64,000 bases of DNA from Anisakis pegreffii (taxonomy: Eukaryota > Nematoda > Chromadorea > Rhabditida > Anisakidae): positions 102,878-166,877 of the forward strand of contig JAPYMA010001613.1 of assembly GCA_035041965.1 (NCBI GenBank), read 5' to 3'. Positions 47,301-58,734 of this stretch are shown in pieces. The notes beneath the pieces are model-generated. The model did no database searches. It was not told the DNA's origin and saw only the letters and a list, made by a program, of their open reading frames with translations. Position numbers and translations under genes: made by a program. How positions within the stretch are numbered: position 1 is the first letter of the stretch; the number at the start of each line of letters is the position of its first letter.

Positions 47301-50300
47301 CGCATAGCCTGTTGCAGCTCCAAAAAATGTACCGAAAGCTTAGAACCCGAAGAAGACTGTTTTGGAGGCATTGCTGTTCGGATTTCTCAAAATAATGATG
47401 TGCAGTAAATGGACGAACGTATTCTGTATTAGTTCATTATCATTAATTTAATCGTTCACTGACTTTTCTGTACAATTTTTTGAAATTATTGGCTAACTTC
47501 GATTCATTTGTTTTCAATTTCCATTCCAGTGAAAATAATATACTAAAACAGACTGGATTTAAAATTGTGGGTTGTTTCAAATATTAATTGTTTATTGGTT
47601 CTAAAGAATCGAGTATGCATGCATTCAAAATTCAATCTTCGCTTTATTGTTGTGTTTTTATTGTTAGTTGCTTGATTCGGTGCAGATGTTATATCACGAT
47701 AATGTGATTCGAAAAATGTTAACGGTCGAACGATTTATTCCTTTGCTATTCCTGGACAGCCGTCTGAGCATTAAGCGTTGCAGCGATCTCATTTTTGGAT
47801 GATATCGTCACTGTTTCTTTGTACGTGGATTTTAAATCACTATTCAAAAAGGTCGACTTCCCACATTTTCCACGTTCAAAAATTCTGCAAATTCGGTTTT
47901 TTCCATTCGATTTCAATAATCTAACACCTATTAGGAAATCAGCCGCATTTCTTTCCTACCCACATTAAAAGATTTGCGATGAGGGTAACGAAGAATTATC
48001 CTTTTACCGTCTTCGTTTGCTAAAAATTACCCAGCTGAAAGCTCCTCACCTAAACCAGAAGTTCCAATCATGTATGCTAGATTTTTTCCCGAATGATAGA
48101 TTTTGATATTTTATGCGTATCTTGTAGGCAAAAACGTTATTGCTGGTATGCATGCATGCGTTTATGCATAAAATTTGAAAATATTGCAAAAGAATAAGTT
48201 TACAATTAGAAATGAATACACATCATATAGTCATGATGAATGTGTAGCAATTTGTAGCGTTTATCTTTTTTTGATGGCAGGAAAAAGGAAAGAAATGTAT
48301 TTTATTTGTTTACGATATTTTTTGTTCGCTGCGAGTCACGAATAACGTTTTATTATCGTCGTACGAAAACGTTTCATATACTGGTTGGAGCCGACTAAGA
48401 ACTTGGAGTAATACAGAATTTCGTCAAAAGTCCCCACGAAGGATGAACTTTTTTTTGAACAGTAAAAAATATGAAATTTTATTGCTAACAAAACACATGA
48501 AGTTATTAATACAAGCATCTCTGACGATCAAATTGAGTGGCTGTGATTACGTAAGGTGTTTCCCGTTGCTGAATGTCAGGAAACAGTTTTATAAGATGAA
48601 AATGTGCTTTTTGCGTAGTCTTGTGGAACTTGCGGTCAACTAGCATTTGGGAGATTGGTTTGGGATTCGATTTCTATCAGAAGTTGGCTCGAACCAGTAT
48701 TTGGACGCACTAATTCTACATGTCGTTGTATTCGCTGTTGATCGTTAGTTGAGTTTTATTTTTGAAATACGGTTTAGAAAACTTGATTGAATTTCACATG
48801 TTTATATCACTATAGATGGATGTCCAACATGTTGCCGAAAACAACGTCAGAAGAAATAATACACGTAAGAATCGTTCAACACGATGGGATAATCCGTCGA
48901 CATCGGCAAAATTGATGCAGAATGCGAACAGACCTGATGATCTCAATAATACATATAACAATATTAATTATAATACTGCAAATACTACTACTACAGCAAT
49001 GAACAATAATATTAGTAAGATCACAGCCGCATCAATCCCTTTACCAAGCGGCCCACCTCTGCCACCAATCTCACTTGATAATATTCCTATACCTAATCGA
49101 TCCAGTGCACTATCTGCTTCTATATCTTCGATAAATAGTAAGTCCAGTTTGTTGCTTATTTAATTATTTCCCAAATCCACTCAATTAAATGCATTTTGGT
49201 GAATGTGTTGGGCGGGGTATTTTAGATTGTTTTTAGCTTGAGGTTTTCTTGGTTTAATTGATTAAAAAGTTTACTTCGTAGTGATGATGACAATACTTTA
49301 AGCAACGCCGTCAACATCATTTGCACTGAATCTCGCACCACCTTTCGGTTTAGCGCCTCCGCTTGGATTGTCGTCAGTTGCAAATGCACATCTCGGTCAG
49401 CTGCAACTTCCATCGCAAATGTTCCCGAATATTTTAATGCAGCCATCATTTCCAGTCGGAGCGAGTGCGTTTGTTCTTTTGATGCATTGCCTTGCTGCTG
49501 CGGTTAGCAATTCATTTGATTATATGTGCGAATTTGGTACGTAAACTGCATATCTTTCAGTGAATAACATTCTGGCAGCAGGTATCCTGGGAAATGCGTC
49601 TTTGGGCTCATCGATATCACAGGCGAATAACCCTTTTGTTCTTGGTCAAATGCCTAACCAGAACGCTCAACTGACGCAACAAATTGCCAACTTAACTTCA
49701 TTTCAATCAAACGTATCTAGTGCGCAACAGCAACGTCTACCACTAGCTGGTGTTCCTCCTCCGCCACCGTTAGCAAACAGACTTCCCGAGACGGATGCAG
49801 CTTCTCTAGAACCATTAGCCGAACGAATTCGTCAACTGACCGAAGGGAACGTCATTCATCCATTTGGTGAAGTATGTTTTTTTTCATTTCAGTGCTATCT
49901 ATTTCTTCAAAGCACTTAACTTTTCATTCCAAGTCCCATTTTAATATTCTTCTTATATACAATTATTGATCGGCTTAGTGAGATTTTCTAAAATTACTGT
50001 TCTTTTCTATAAAGCAAAATGAATGTCCACTCTGTTGAATTATGTATTCAGATACTGTGTTTATAGAATACGGTATGCGGGAGTGGTATGGTTGTAAAGC
50101 AGTGCAAAGAAGACGTGAAAGGAACTAATGAATGGGGTGGACGAAAGAGTGCGAGTGCTGAAGAAGAAGAACAAACAATTGACAAAGATGCAAAAGTACA
50201 CAAGAATGGACCAATGTTCGACCAGGCTCGTCAGTTGCTCTCTGAATCGCTCAAGAAGGCTTATAAGTGAGTGCTTCTTGCTCATTCATAGCGCTGTGGA

Positions 50301-50551
50301 TGGGTTTATTCATATACATTCATATAATCTGGTTGCATTATTTACTTAAAACTAAATGTTTTTTATAGAATTGAGGTTTAATATAACCTAATGACTTCAG
50401 GAAGAAAAGAATTACTAAGGATGAGTACAAAGAAATTATGAAGAAAGGTGTGGCTGCATTGTCGCAACGCACCAAACTGGATGAGAAGAAAGTGGCCGAG
50501 TATGCGAATAAATATGTAGAATATATGTTGGCGAAACGTGCAAAAAAATAA
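35625..50551 (+). CDS. PHRF1-type RING and PHD finger protein, 18 exons
   Basis: Homologue of PHRF1, a nuclear E3 ubiquitin ligase with a PHD reader and a C-terminal segment linked to RNA polymerase II. Exons: 35625-35693, 36080-36157, 37235-37354, 39656-39843, 40150-40225, 40508-40700, 40783-40935, 41352-41521, 41739-41827, 41980-42030, 42418-42468, 44411-44434, 44885-45044, 48816-49137, 49303-49464, 49561-49871, 50067-50266, 50401-50551. The total of 2,568 nt gives 855 residues, about half the size of human PHRF1 (~1,650). Order: RING (18-57), PHD (119-173), arginine/serine-rich and acidic stretch, basic SRSRKRRKRQGKKRSRKGKK, VDLLDTIM motif, proline-rich and Asn/Gln-rich region, conserved helical C-terminus. 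The frame is kept at every junction. Introns are long (up to 3.8 kb) and hold repeats and possible nested exons. The RING-PHD order, LLDTIM motif and C-terminus together make PHRF1 the best match. Confidence 0.86.
36509..36830 (+). other. Coding-like stretch inside PHRF1 intron 2, unassigned
   Basis: After an acceptor-like site ending 36508 the frame reads LATEILQSSRNTLTGHGRRI and CRCWECSKF. A second block after an acceptor at 36706 reads DYFEKKTAKDVPALPHYDSP, is serine/asparagine-rich and stops at 36830. The GC content and residue mix look coding. It is not needed for the RING, which joins cleanly without it. It may be an alternative terminal exon or a gene fragment. Confidence 0.3.
38686..38800. 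repeat. AAT-rich imperfect microsatellite
   Basis: Runs of AATAATAAT and related units broken by short other sequence, in the long PHRF1 intron 3. A short CT run and an inverted CGCGACTG/CAGTCGCG pair follow at about 38901-38932. Confidence 0.75.
39313..39378 (+). CDS. Candidate alternative first exon of PHRF1 (RING-less form)
   Basis: An ATG opens a 22-codon frame (MGEFRLHPLLSRDKIIKLNA and on) that ends at a consensus donor (AAG then GTGAGT) in phase 0. This is exactly the phase of the PHD exon at 39656. The product would start just before the acidic stretch and PHD finger and lack the RING. With the alternative acceptors at 39294 or 39300 it could instead be a cassette exon. Confidence 0.35.
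39656..40225 (+). other. PHRF1 PHD finger, two exons
   Basis: Ligands are C119, C122 (SCIVC), C134, C149, H154, C157 (CNERFHSRC), C170 and C173 (WFCPFC). The last half is a clean PHD signature. The third and fourth cysteines are 14 residues apart instead of the usual 2-4, so the loop is expanded. The exon junction lies between R152 and F153 in phase 2. Confidence 0.85.
40571..40690 (+). repeat. 60-bp tandem duplication inside PHRF1 exon 6
   Basis: Two adjacent in-frame 60-nt units start AGGAGGTC and share TCTGGACCATCT-like text. They encode RRSTSYVSGPSTRHDEMTE and RRSPSCEPGPSRRLYEPNE. The copies have diverged but keep the RRS...GPS...R pattern, giving an Arg/Ser-rich stretch just after the PHD finger. 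Confidence 0.75.
41980..42468 (+). repeat. Tandem duplicated 51-nt exon of PHRF1
   Basis: Exons 41980-42030 and 42418-42468 are both 51 nt, both phase 2 at each end, and alike in sequence (CCTTACAACGAAG against CCTTGCAACGAAG). They encode PALPYNEVEVTEVSVK and VSPCNEAPIKEISVQ. The donor side is also shared (GTAAGTGATTATTTGT), so the duplication took intron sequence too. They can be spliced together or used as alternatives without changing frame. Confidence 0.85.
43826..44034. mobile_element. Foldback/MITE-like element with 58-bp inverted arms
   Basis: The left arm 43826-43883 and right arm 43977-44034 are inverted copies with 56 of 58 positions matching by eye. Both contain repeats of the word TTAGGC or its complement. 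The spacer of about 93 bp carries more related words. High arm identity suggests a fairly recent insertion. It lies in the PHRF1 intron before exon 44411-44434. No coding capacity. Confidence 0.85.
44343..44381. repeat. (TA)n array, about 20 units
   Basis: A pure TA run in the PHRF1 intron, 30 bp before the 24-nt exon at 44411-44434. Confidence 0.95.
44885..45044 (+). other. PHRF1 exon with the conserved DLL-I motif
   Basis: Encodes NVDLLDTIMMEQAKVLAPSN followed by LTRDGTV. PHRF1 proteins have a similar DLLGSI...HRDGS block of unknown function. It is good support for the family assignment because it lies outside the zinc fingers. Confidence 0.78.
47177..47371 (-). CDS. Small ORF of unknown function nested in a PHRF1 intron
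   Basis: A 64-residue frame on the opposite strand, starting MPPKQSSSGSKLSVHFLELQ, with a balanced residue mix and a helical second half (TDICEAIRKAIPGRLNK). GC content is higher than in the surrounding intron. I do not recognise a family, and there is no clear splice partner. It may be a nested gene exon, a gene fragment or chance. Confidence 0.25.
   Translation of the reverse strand: MPPKQSSSGSKLSVHFLELQQAMRIKLFRDISYACTDICEAIRKAIPGRLNKITHEQIEEIQLT
50067..50551 (+). other. PHRF1 conserved C-terminal helical segment
   Basis: The last two exons encode an acidic/glutamate run, then LLSESLKKAYKKKRITKDEY, KEIMKKGVAALSQ and a final basic helix ending AKRAKK. The KKRITKDEYKEIM block is the family's C-terminal signature, thought to contact the RNA polymerase II machinery. 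The stop is at 50549-50551. Confidence 0.85.
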
Positions 50552-53500
50552 TCGAAAGAACACAGAATCGCTACGAGGTAGAAAGACTCGCATGCAATTC
50601 AGTTAATTTTAAGTCGATGTTCATAAGATTGTAATAATGACAGTTTCTCAACGGTCGATATGAGTTCTTTAGACTATTCTGGAGATATTCGAAATGGATT
50701 TCGCATGACACTAGTGTACTCGAAGTAGTGGAAAACGGAGGATAGAAAGAATCTAAGAGACAGAACTTCCTTGGTGAAGGTTTATCATTCAAAAAGATGA
50801 AATTAATACTAATCATTTGTTTTCGTACAACTGCAGTTAGGTTCTATCATCAAAACGGGTACTTCTTCAATTTCACTGTGATTGTTTCGATGGAGAGTAA
50901 CATGTTCAAGACTGGAGCTGCCCTAATACTCCTACAGAATTTTTTAGTTACATTTTTATTGTTACTTACTGTCGGAAACAGAATTCATATTAACCGAATG
51001 AACATTTCCGAGTCCTTATTCGTACCTTGAGTGGTTCATGCTCGTCCCGATTTGTCTTTGCGTTGTTAATTGTTCTCGAATTCACTTTCAGTTTCGTTTC
51101 GATGTTAATTATCGGTTGTTTTCAGCCGTTAAATTTTGTTTTATTTCCCTGTAGTCGTTTAACGAGTGCCTAAGTGAGTTTTATTGATTGTTTTTGACAC
51201 TTTTTAATAACATTCTTATCCTTACTTACTGTCGAAAACAGAATTTTGATTTATCATTCGCTGTTGTACTATATGAACGTCTAACTTCTTACTGCTTCCA
51301 GCCCTTTTCATTATTCTGATTGACTGAGACTGTGATGGCTGTTATCGGCTCCACATTTTAACGTTCAATCATTACACGTTTACTTTCCCTCTCAATATGA
51401 GCATTTATTTGTTCCCTTTATATGAAACATCGTTCTCCCATCTCTTAAAGTTTATAGTTTACAAGCAAAATTTGTTTCTTTATTCAAACTATAAATGAAA
51501 AGGGTTTAAAACGGCCAATTTTACTAAAGCGTTTACGTTGATTTTTTGCTTTAATTGTTACCATAATATTTGATTAAGGATTAGTTTCAGAACGATTGTT
51601 TCGAATGTTATATATTACTGAGTTATTTCCACACTGCTAATGCGAGTCTGTTTCTGTTACTGATTTCTTTGATAATTCTCAAATGTGAGAGTATCGGTCA
51701 TTTTCATCGAATACGTTTAATCAGTGATCATATTTCATGCATCTCGTCAACCAGGCTCATTTCTAAGGAAAAAAAATGTACTATTCCATCCTTTCATCGT
51801 ACTTTCATCTGAATTAGTCATTTTACTCAGCCCGGTGGTGCGAGCATGTAACGTTACATTGTATCCATTAGTGCCGGAAAAATATCTCACCAAAATTTTC
51901 ACCTACGAAATTTTTACTTATTGAACTATTCTAGAACCTTTTAAATTATCAAACAGTACAACTACTGAAACTATTTCTAGGTCAGTTAACTGCTCTACTC
52001 CTACTCATTATTTTTGGTAGATGCTCGTCAGCAATCCACTCTATCATGAAATATTTAAATTCACGAAGTACAAACGGTTTCACTACGGTAATCTGATGTG
52101 AACTGTTCGAATGAATTTCTCTAAAATGTACTCGAAATTCAGTGATCATTTCAGTGAAACATTCTCAATGATTGAACAGTAGTTTGGAAAATACTAGAGC
52201 CGAAGTAGGTCACCGTTGAAGACAAGCAGGTAATTAGTTCTGTTCAGTGCTCATGTAAATTTTGTGATGTTTGTTTTATTTTCATCGTTGATTCTTCCAT
52301 CTTTCCTGGGTAGCGTGCGAGCGAATAATTAACGTTTCGACGGGGAAATATTTTTTTAAATCCTGCGAGTCATTATTTTTTCCCACATTAAGCATATCAG
52401 AGTCGTTTTCAATTTAGCACCGCCATAAGATTACGTCATATAAGCTGCTGATTAATTCGATGGGAAATCCTTGAAAATGTTCATCATACGGCTAAATTTG
52501 CGATAAAAAGGATACTTAGCAAAAGTATAAAACTTATAAACTGAAATCAATCGAAAATTGTAACCGATTAGAGCCACTCATCAAAAATGTAAACTTCACA
52601 GTATGAATATTCGTGTGGAGCAGGACTAAATGTTTAAGTTATTGCTGTTGTGAATTTGATGTATGAAATGTTGATGTAATTATTGATGCGATTATTAATT
52701 TGATGTAATTTTCGTTCATTTATATATAGTTGTCTAAAGATGTGATTGATTGTTGAAGTATTTATTTATTCGCTTGATGTTCTTTTCTACATTGTCTCAG
52801 CATTAATGAAATGAAAACAAAGCTGATGTTATCGACAGAACTTGCGGTAATTGGCACGATAATTATTCGTCTTATGATGAAGTCTCTTTGAACTGCTGTA
52901 AAATTCGAAATCAGACAAACGGAGTAACAGTCAAACTAACTTTAACGTTTCTCACATATGTTCATAACCATGAATTGTGAGATAATTATGAAAGAATTGT
53001 CAACGTGCGAGAAAAAAAAACGACTTTTTTCTAAACTGGAAGAACAAGTGCCCACTGGGCTTGACTGGATACTACCAATTTCATCAGTGAATGACGCTTG
53101 GTGGAGTAATCTTCAACAGAGTTGCTCACAAATCGTCAAGTTTGGCTGTATTTCTTAAACTGGTTCCTTGCGGTGAGTCGGTTATCGCAGAAATTCGGTG
53201 GTTACAGAATTTCGCGCGTTGATTACTGACCTTAATCAGAAAGTGAAAGTGAAGGCGTCACGATAATAGCAATCGAGGTTTGGTAAGTAATTAATCACTG
53301 AAAATAAATAGATTAAGGAGAATGATGACCGCTAGATATCGTGAATTTCAATTGTTTGAATTGAATTGAATTCGAATAATTGGATTTGCGTTTTGGATTG
53401 AACAAGTGAATTTGGATTGGTGAAGTTTTGGATGATTTGAATGAACTTGTTTTGATTTTCGATTGAATTGTTGGATTGGGTTTGGTTGAATTTTGGATTT

Positions 53501-54780
53501 ATTCGAATTTGAATTTAAAATGGTTGAATTTTGGATTTATTCGAATTTGAATTTAAAATGGTTGAATTTTGGATTTATTCGAATTTGAATTTAAAATGGT
53601 TGAATTTTGGATTTATTCGAATTTGAATTTAAAATGTTTGAATTTTTCGACTTGAATGATTTTTGAATACAACCCAAACTCATTCGAATGTTCTCATCCA
53701 GCGAGGTTGAAGAATTGAGTTACTGTCAGTACCGTAGGCAGACGATCGTTCGCAGATCACAATCATAGATAATTATTTTGAATCAAGTTACATTCAGGAT
53801 ACAATTGAGTTAAAACAAAGTTGAGTCCAAACTCCTCCATCGTCATAATAACGCTAATTGATTAAGAAATTGCAATTAAAATACAAATGAATCGCTCGCG
53901 TATGACATTTAACGTCGACGCGTCTCTGCTCATCGCCAAAAAAGAGCCGGCACAGCGATTTGCTGAATGAAAAGTCTGAAAAGTGAGGGATGGGCAAAAT
54001 ATTTTAACGATACCGATTTTGTACTCAAACTCGGTCAGCATCGAATCATTTTGGAATTTGATTTCAGATTAAAATTTGGGACCCTTTTCTCGATATTTTC
54101 CACAGTTACAATGTAGATTTGGGCAAAGTTATAGTCCAAAAACTGTCAAAATTTTGCACCCAATTTGAAAAACCGCTGGAAGGTTATCAAAGCGCAAATT
54201 TAAATATAGGCGCCGATCTTGTTCTTCGCAATACCTCCGTATCTATACAATTACAATCGTGATATTGGAGATATGAGGGTGAGGTTTGCAGTGATCAGGT
54301 TTCTCCGGTTAACTGAAGCTGGGGACATCTCAGATCTTTCTTTCAATTAATGTGAATCAATCGAAAAGTAATTCTTTCGACTTACATTCATAATGAACCT
54401 CCATTACTTTCTGTTCTTTTCTCCGTGATATTTGCTTTTGTTTATAGATTTTTCATAATACTATCATGTTTTCATGCAGTGTTCATTGGTATTTTTTATT
54501 GTTTTGGATTATATTGTGCATATTTATTTGAATTAATTCGTGATGGTTATTGTGCATTTAAATGAATGTTACAATATATTATGAAAGTAATGTTGTGAAC
54601 AGTAATGATGCGAATGTGTATTATGAAAGATTTCCAATAAGTAAACATGAACAATAAAAACTTGTGTTGTGATACATGAAAACTCTCAACGAAATAAAAT
54701 ATCAGGATTATCGAATAAGAAGCAAAAAGTTTTTCCGCTAAAAATCTCAAAAAAATCCTGACTAAAATCAAAATCTGCAT
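50552..54780. other. 3' flank of PHRF1, no gene seen
   Basis: The sequence is AT-rich with no coding signal I trust. A short word (CTTACTGTCGGAAACAGAATT, with one change) recurs at about 50968 and 51222, hinting at a decayed local duplication. A 38-bp tandem array at 53484-53635 is listed separately; TTGAATT-rich sequence surrounds it from about 53360. Confidence 0.55.
53484..53635. repeat. Four-copy 38-bp tandem repeat
   Basis: Four essentially identical 38-bp units start GGTTGAATTTTGGATTTATT, with a broken fifth copy after 53636 and loosely related TTGAATT-rich sequence before 53484. Near-identity of the copies points to a recent expansion. Confidence 0.95.
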
Positions 54781-55166
54781 TTTCCCTTTGCTATCTCAAA
54801 ATCCGCATTCCTGACATATTACATCTCAGCTCAGGATAAACATTTCGGGAAGCTCAAAAGGGTTCTGAGATAGTCTCGGCCGTCTCAACAAGAATATCAC
54901 AAATAATGCACCGATCCACCAACAAAAACCCCCGTTTAGAGACCCTAAACCGCAAAAATCGTTATTTCAGGATTTTCGGCCAATGGATTCATTCCTTAAA
55001 GTATCAAGTTTTGCATCAATCGAGCTGGAATGAGGCACCGCATGCAATAAAATACGAATCACCTCAATAGCTGCAACCATTCTCGTGTTCTGACCGCAAA
55101 ACGTGGTATCACTCGATTTCTAAATATCATCATAGCGGTTTCTTCTGAGGGAAGCCAAAAAAAACA

Positions 55167-55900
55167 ATGCCAACGTTGAGTTCGGCTGTCCTTATGGAGG
55201 ATTTCTCTGACCTAACTTCCCCGTGCTCTGCATCGTCCATTCGTCAAGCCGAACCGATTGCCAACAACCTTACCAAAGAGGAGCATGCACGTGCATTTAG
55301 AAACACTAACTGAATACCGTTGAAGATTTCGACACGAAGCCTGACTCATGACTGCCGGAGGGAAACGCAGACTGTCTTTTTCGACGTTACATGCTCTCCA
55401 CAGAAGAAGAAAATTGAACACGAGTCTGTGCATATTACTGATTTTCAAACAGTGATGCTCACTCTGCCATGCTAATCTCATCGTAGGATTTACGCTAACA
55501 TGCATTACACGTGATCTACAAACGCTCTACTGTAACGCTTTGCCATCCCTATTCTACGCCAAATGATATGCTAAATGTCTTTCATAAACTGCGTTCACTT
55601 TCGAGAGAATCTATTACCTTATTGCAAAAATCTTCTGTCATATCGTCATGTTCTTCGAAAGAAGCTGATGCATTCCTCGATGATTGTCTCATTACGCTTA
55701 AGTTTTTCCTCATCAAAATTCGTATCACAGTTTACTATAACCTATACTGCACTTGAATCCACTCAAACCTATCGGCACGAAACTACAGCAAAACAAGTTA
55801 TGTGCTATTTGTGCCATATTCCTCAAAACAAGCTCTATGTGCGATCTTCCCACGAAATGCTACTCAATTCAAGGTTACTTATTTCAATTACACTTTCCTA
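55167..55900 (+). pseudogene. Decayed coding-like region, family unknown
   Basis: From an ATG at 55167 a 48-residue frame (MEDFSDLTSPCSASSIRQAE) ends at a stop. The same frame resumes with RRETQTVFFDVTCSPQKKKI up to about 55490. A second frame opens at 55511 (SLSRESITLLQKSSVISSCS) and a third near 55750 (TYRHETTAKQVMCYLCHIPQ). Protein-like text in shifting frames without clear introns suggests a gene relic or a degraded mobile-element gene. I cannot name the family. Confidence 0.35.
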
Positions 55901-56718
55901 AAAATCGCTAACAGCGTTTTGCATTAGCAGATTTTCAAAATGACTTCTCACATCGATATTGCATTTGAACATATACTGCATTTAAACTTACTCAAACCTA
56001 TCGTCACAAAACCACAACACCTACTGCCATGACGATCCTAAACTCGACAAATCCTGATAACTCTTGATCCTTTCCGTGTAATGTGTGGTTTCGGTTTAGT
56101 AACTCTTGATTTCGGTGTAATGTGTGGTAACACGTGGAAAAATATTTATGCATCTGTCGCGTCGCACACCATTGTTACTCTCAAATTTATCCAAATCTCA
56201 GCAAAGTTATGAGCTCACATCCAGGCAAGAGCTTCAAACGTGAGCCTGTCCCTATCATGTGACGTCGAATTACACCCGGATAGTTTTTGCGGGGTCCTCT
56301 ACGCATTTTGCGATTTTGCCTCAACCACGAAAGGCCACCAGATTATGCCTAGCAATAATTCCCTCATTATGCCCGGCGCGACAGCATAAAAAACACGGTA
56401 ATAAATGATGAGAGGATGAACAAAGTGATGAATGCATAAAAACACGAAATAATCACAACAGCACAAAATAATCACGCAAACAACAACAGCAACAGTACAA
56501 TCAAACAAATATTCACATAAACACGCGATTTCAATGGCTACATCCAATCGGACAATCCAAAACAAAATACCATGATCATATTGTAAAAAATTATCTCAAA
56601 AACGAAACAGAATCAAGCGAGCTGCAATCATTTTGGCTCAACTCAAAAAAGATTTAAGCCAAGTCAAGCTATTGATAAGTGAAGCTTGACTCAGGCCTTC
56701 TCTCCGTCTACAAAATGT

Positions 56719-56847
56719 ATGAGAGCAATCCGAGAAATGCTACCTACCTTTCTATTTCTCAGCTTAACAGCTGTGTGCTCGAATTATGAACTACGAGAAA
56801 ATTTCACAATATCGCCCAAAAATGCCACCTCAAAAACATCTTGTTGA
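56719..56847 (+). CDS. Possible small secreted peptide ORF (42 residues)
   Basis: The frame starts MRAIREMLPTFLFLSLTAVC: a basic start, a hydrophobic core and a small residue before a likely cleavage site. A short polar tail with two possible N-glycosylation sites (NFT, NAT) follows. It may be a complete small ORF, a first exon, or chance. No family recognised. Confidence 0.25.
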   Translation: MRAIREMLPTFLFLSLTAVCSNYELRENFTISPKNATSKTSC

Positions 56848-57289
56848 GGACACAGACATCAACTCATTACAAACCTGAGAAGACCTTGTGCTAGTGGTCA
56901 CGAGAACATTCTAATTTCTATGCGCAGCACAAACCACAGTCATCCAATTCAACCCTGGTCTGAGATATAAGCTCTCGAAAGTGGTCAACTATTAAGAACA
57001 GGGGCGATTATTCAAAAAATCTGATGGTATTCAAATATCTCTCCATTACCAAACTGATGAAGCTACAATGCTTCACAACCCATTAAAATGGATTTCTCAA
57101 AGTTATTAAGTACCGTATCAGCATTAATGACAGACAATAACTGCACTTGCGAGGGAAATAAGGATTACATCATAGAAGTATATGAATGCCATCATGACAC
57201 TAGCTAATAGATAAGCTTCGGCGAGTAACCACAAACACCTGAAAGATTTCTCCTCACAGCTTATATAGCATAAGCATCAGACTTTCTCG

Positions 57290-57790
57290 GAAGTCATATA
57301 GCTAGCATCAGAAATATCAGATCAGAAAAATCAGATCAGACCTCTATAGCATCAGAAAAATAGCTATATCTCCTCGCAGAGGCGAAATTTCTCGGTGAGC
57401 GTTTCAATTTTAGAGAGCAGAGATTCTGCTCGATCGACTGATGCACAAACGTCCTAAGTTTCCGGGCAAACTTGAGAAGACGGTAGGCTTGAATGTATCA
57501 AACCTATATTTCTAAAGTCATGTATAATATCCATTGATCTATAGTGATGAAATGCATATCAATGAGCACCTCAGCGCTAGTTGAGATAGCTTTAATAAAA
57601 CAGCTATAGCTCCTCAACTAAGCAAAATCGCCCGACAAAATATATATTTTTCTGAATGCAGAGATTCTGCTCGATGGATTGGTGTGAAGAAATTGATATG
57701 TTACTGCTCAAAGCTGAGGGTACGGTAGGCTTGAATGTCTCAACCTCTACAGCATCAGAAAAATAGCTATATCTCCTCGCAGAGGCGGAA
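57290..57790. repeat. Degenerate ~240-bp tandem repeat
   Basis: CAGAGATTCTGCTCGAT occurs at about 57418 and 57658, and CGGTAGGCTTGAATGT about 240 bases apart at 57481 and 57722. AGCATCAGAAAAATAGCTAT recurs at about 57344 and 57751, with a diverged version of the following block between them near 57600. Two to three decayed copies of a ~240-bp unit explain this. Confidence 0.7.
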
Positions 57791-58734
57791 CTAATACTGT
57801 TATAGTAATCTAAGATTGATCATTAATGATACAATGCATTGGAACGAGTGCCGCTCACTTACATGAGATACGGAAGTCAGTGAAGACCGATTGCTTGAAG
57901 ATGGTGGTAATTATAATGCAAGGCAAATATAAGTGCTCGTCAGTGGAGGGTACTGAAATGCGCGTTCCCGAGCAAGTGAGATATACTCAGGAAATTAGCT
58001 AGTTTTTTGAATGTAATCAGAATTGATTGATGATTTCGGGTGCAGTATATCGAAATGAACGGCTATGAAGCCGTTCATCCATTTGTTATGCCTTCAGCAA
58101 ATTTTCGGCCTATCTGATACTGGGGAATCCGCCGAAAGCTTGCGTGTTTTTCTGAATCCATAGGAATTCTTATGTGCGGAGAAACCAGAATGTTTCTGGG
58201 TAATATCATGGATAGCGTTGGTTTCTTGGTTACATATATTGAGGTTAGTTACCAATGTGTCACCGTCACCTCGAACTACAATTCCGATTATTCTCGATCA
58301 GTTTTTTCATTGACAATTCTCATTGTTATTGATTAAACTGATCAAGAGGGCGGAGCGTCGTTCATAACAACCACTACTGATCATTCTCTTACTGCATGGC
58401 TTTGATCAACAACGATCAACACACGTTGTTTTATGCTTCAATTCATGTGATTCTCGATACTCTTATTGATACCGTTTTCATGCATCGTGCGGTGTGTTGC
58501 TGATGCAGTTTGATTGTGTTATTTATGTGCGGTTTAACCATGCAGCTTACGTCGTTGGTTTGTGTTTATTGTGGCTGCGCATCGCGTCAACCTTTTTGTT
58601 GGGGCTGAGTATTATTTCTCACTTGACAATAACTTGACAATAGTATTATTCACTTGAAAATAGTATTATTTCTCACTTGAATTTCGGTGTATTCTAACTT
58701 CACATTCACCACTTGCTATCACTTTTGATTCCGC

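Noticed and set aside
55212..55505. 97-residue minus-strand ORF
   Set aside because: The + strand in the same place has more protein-like text in its frames. The minus frame has an odd Cys/His/Trp mix and no family.
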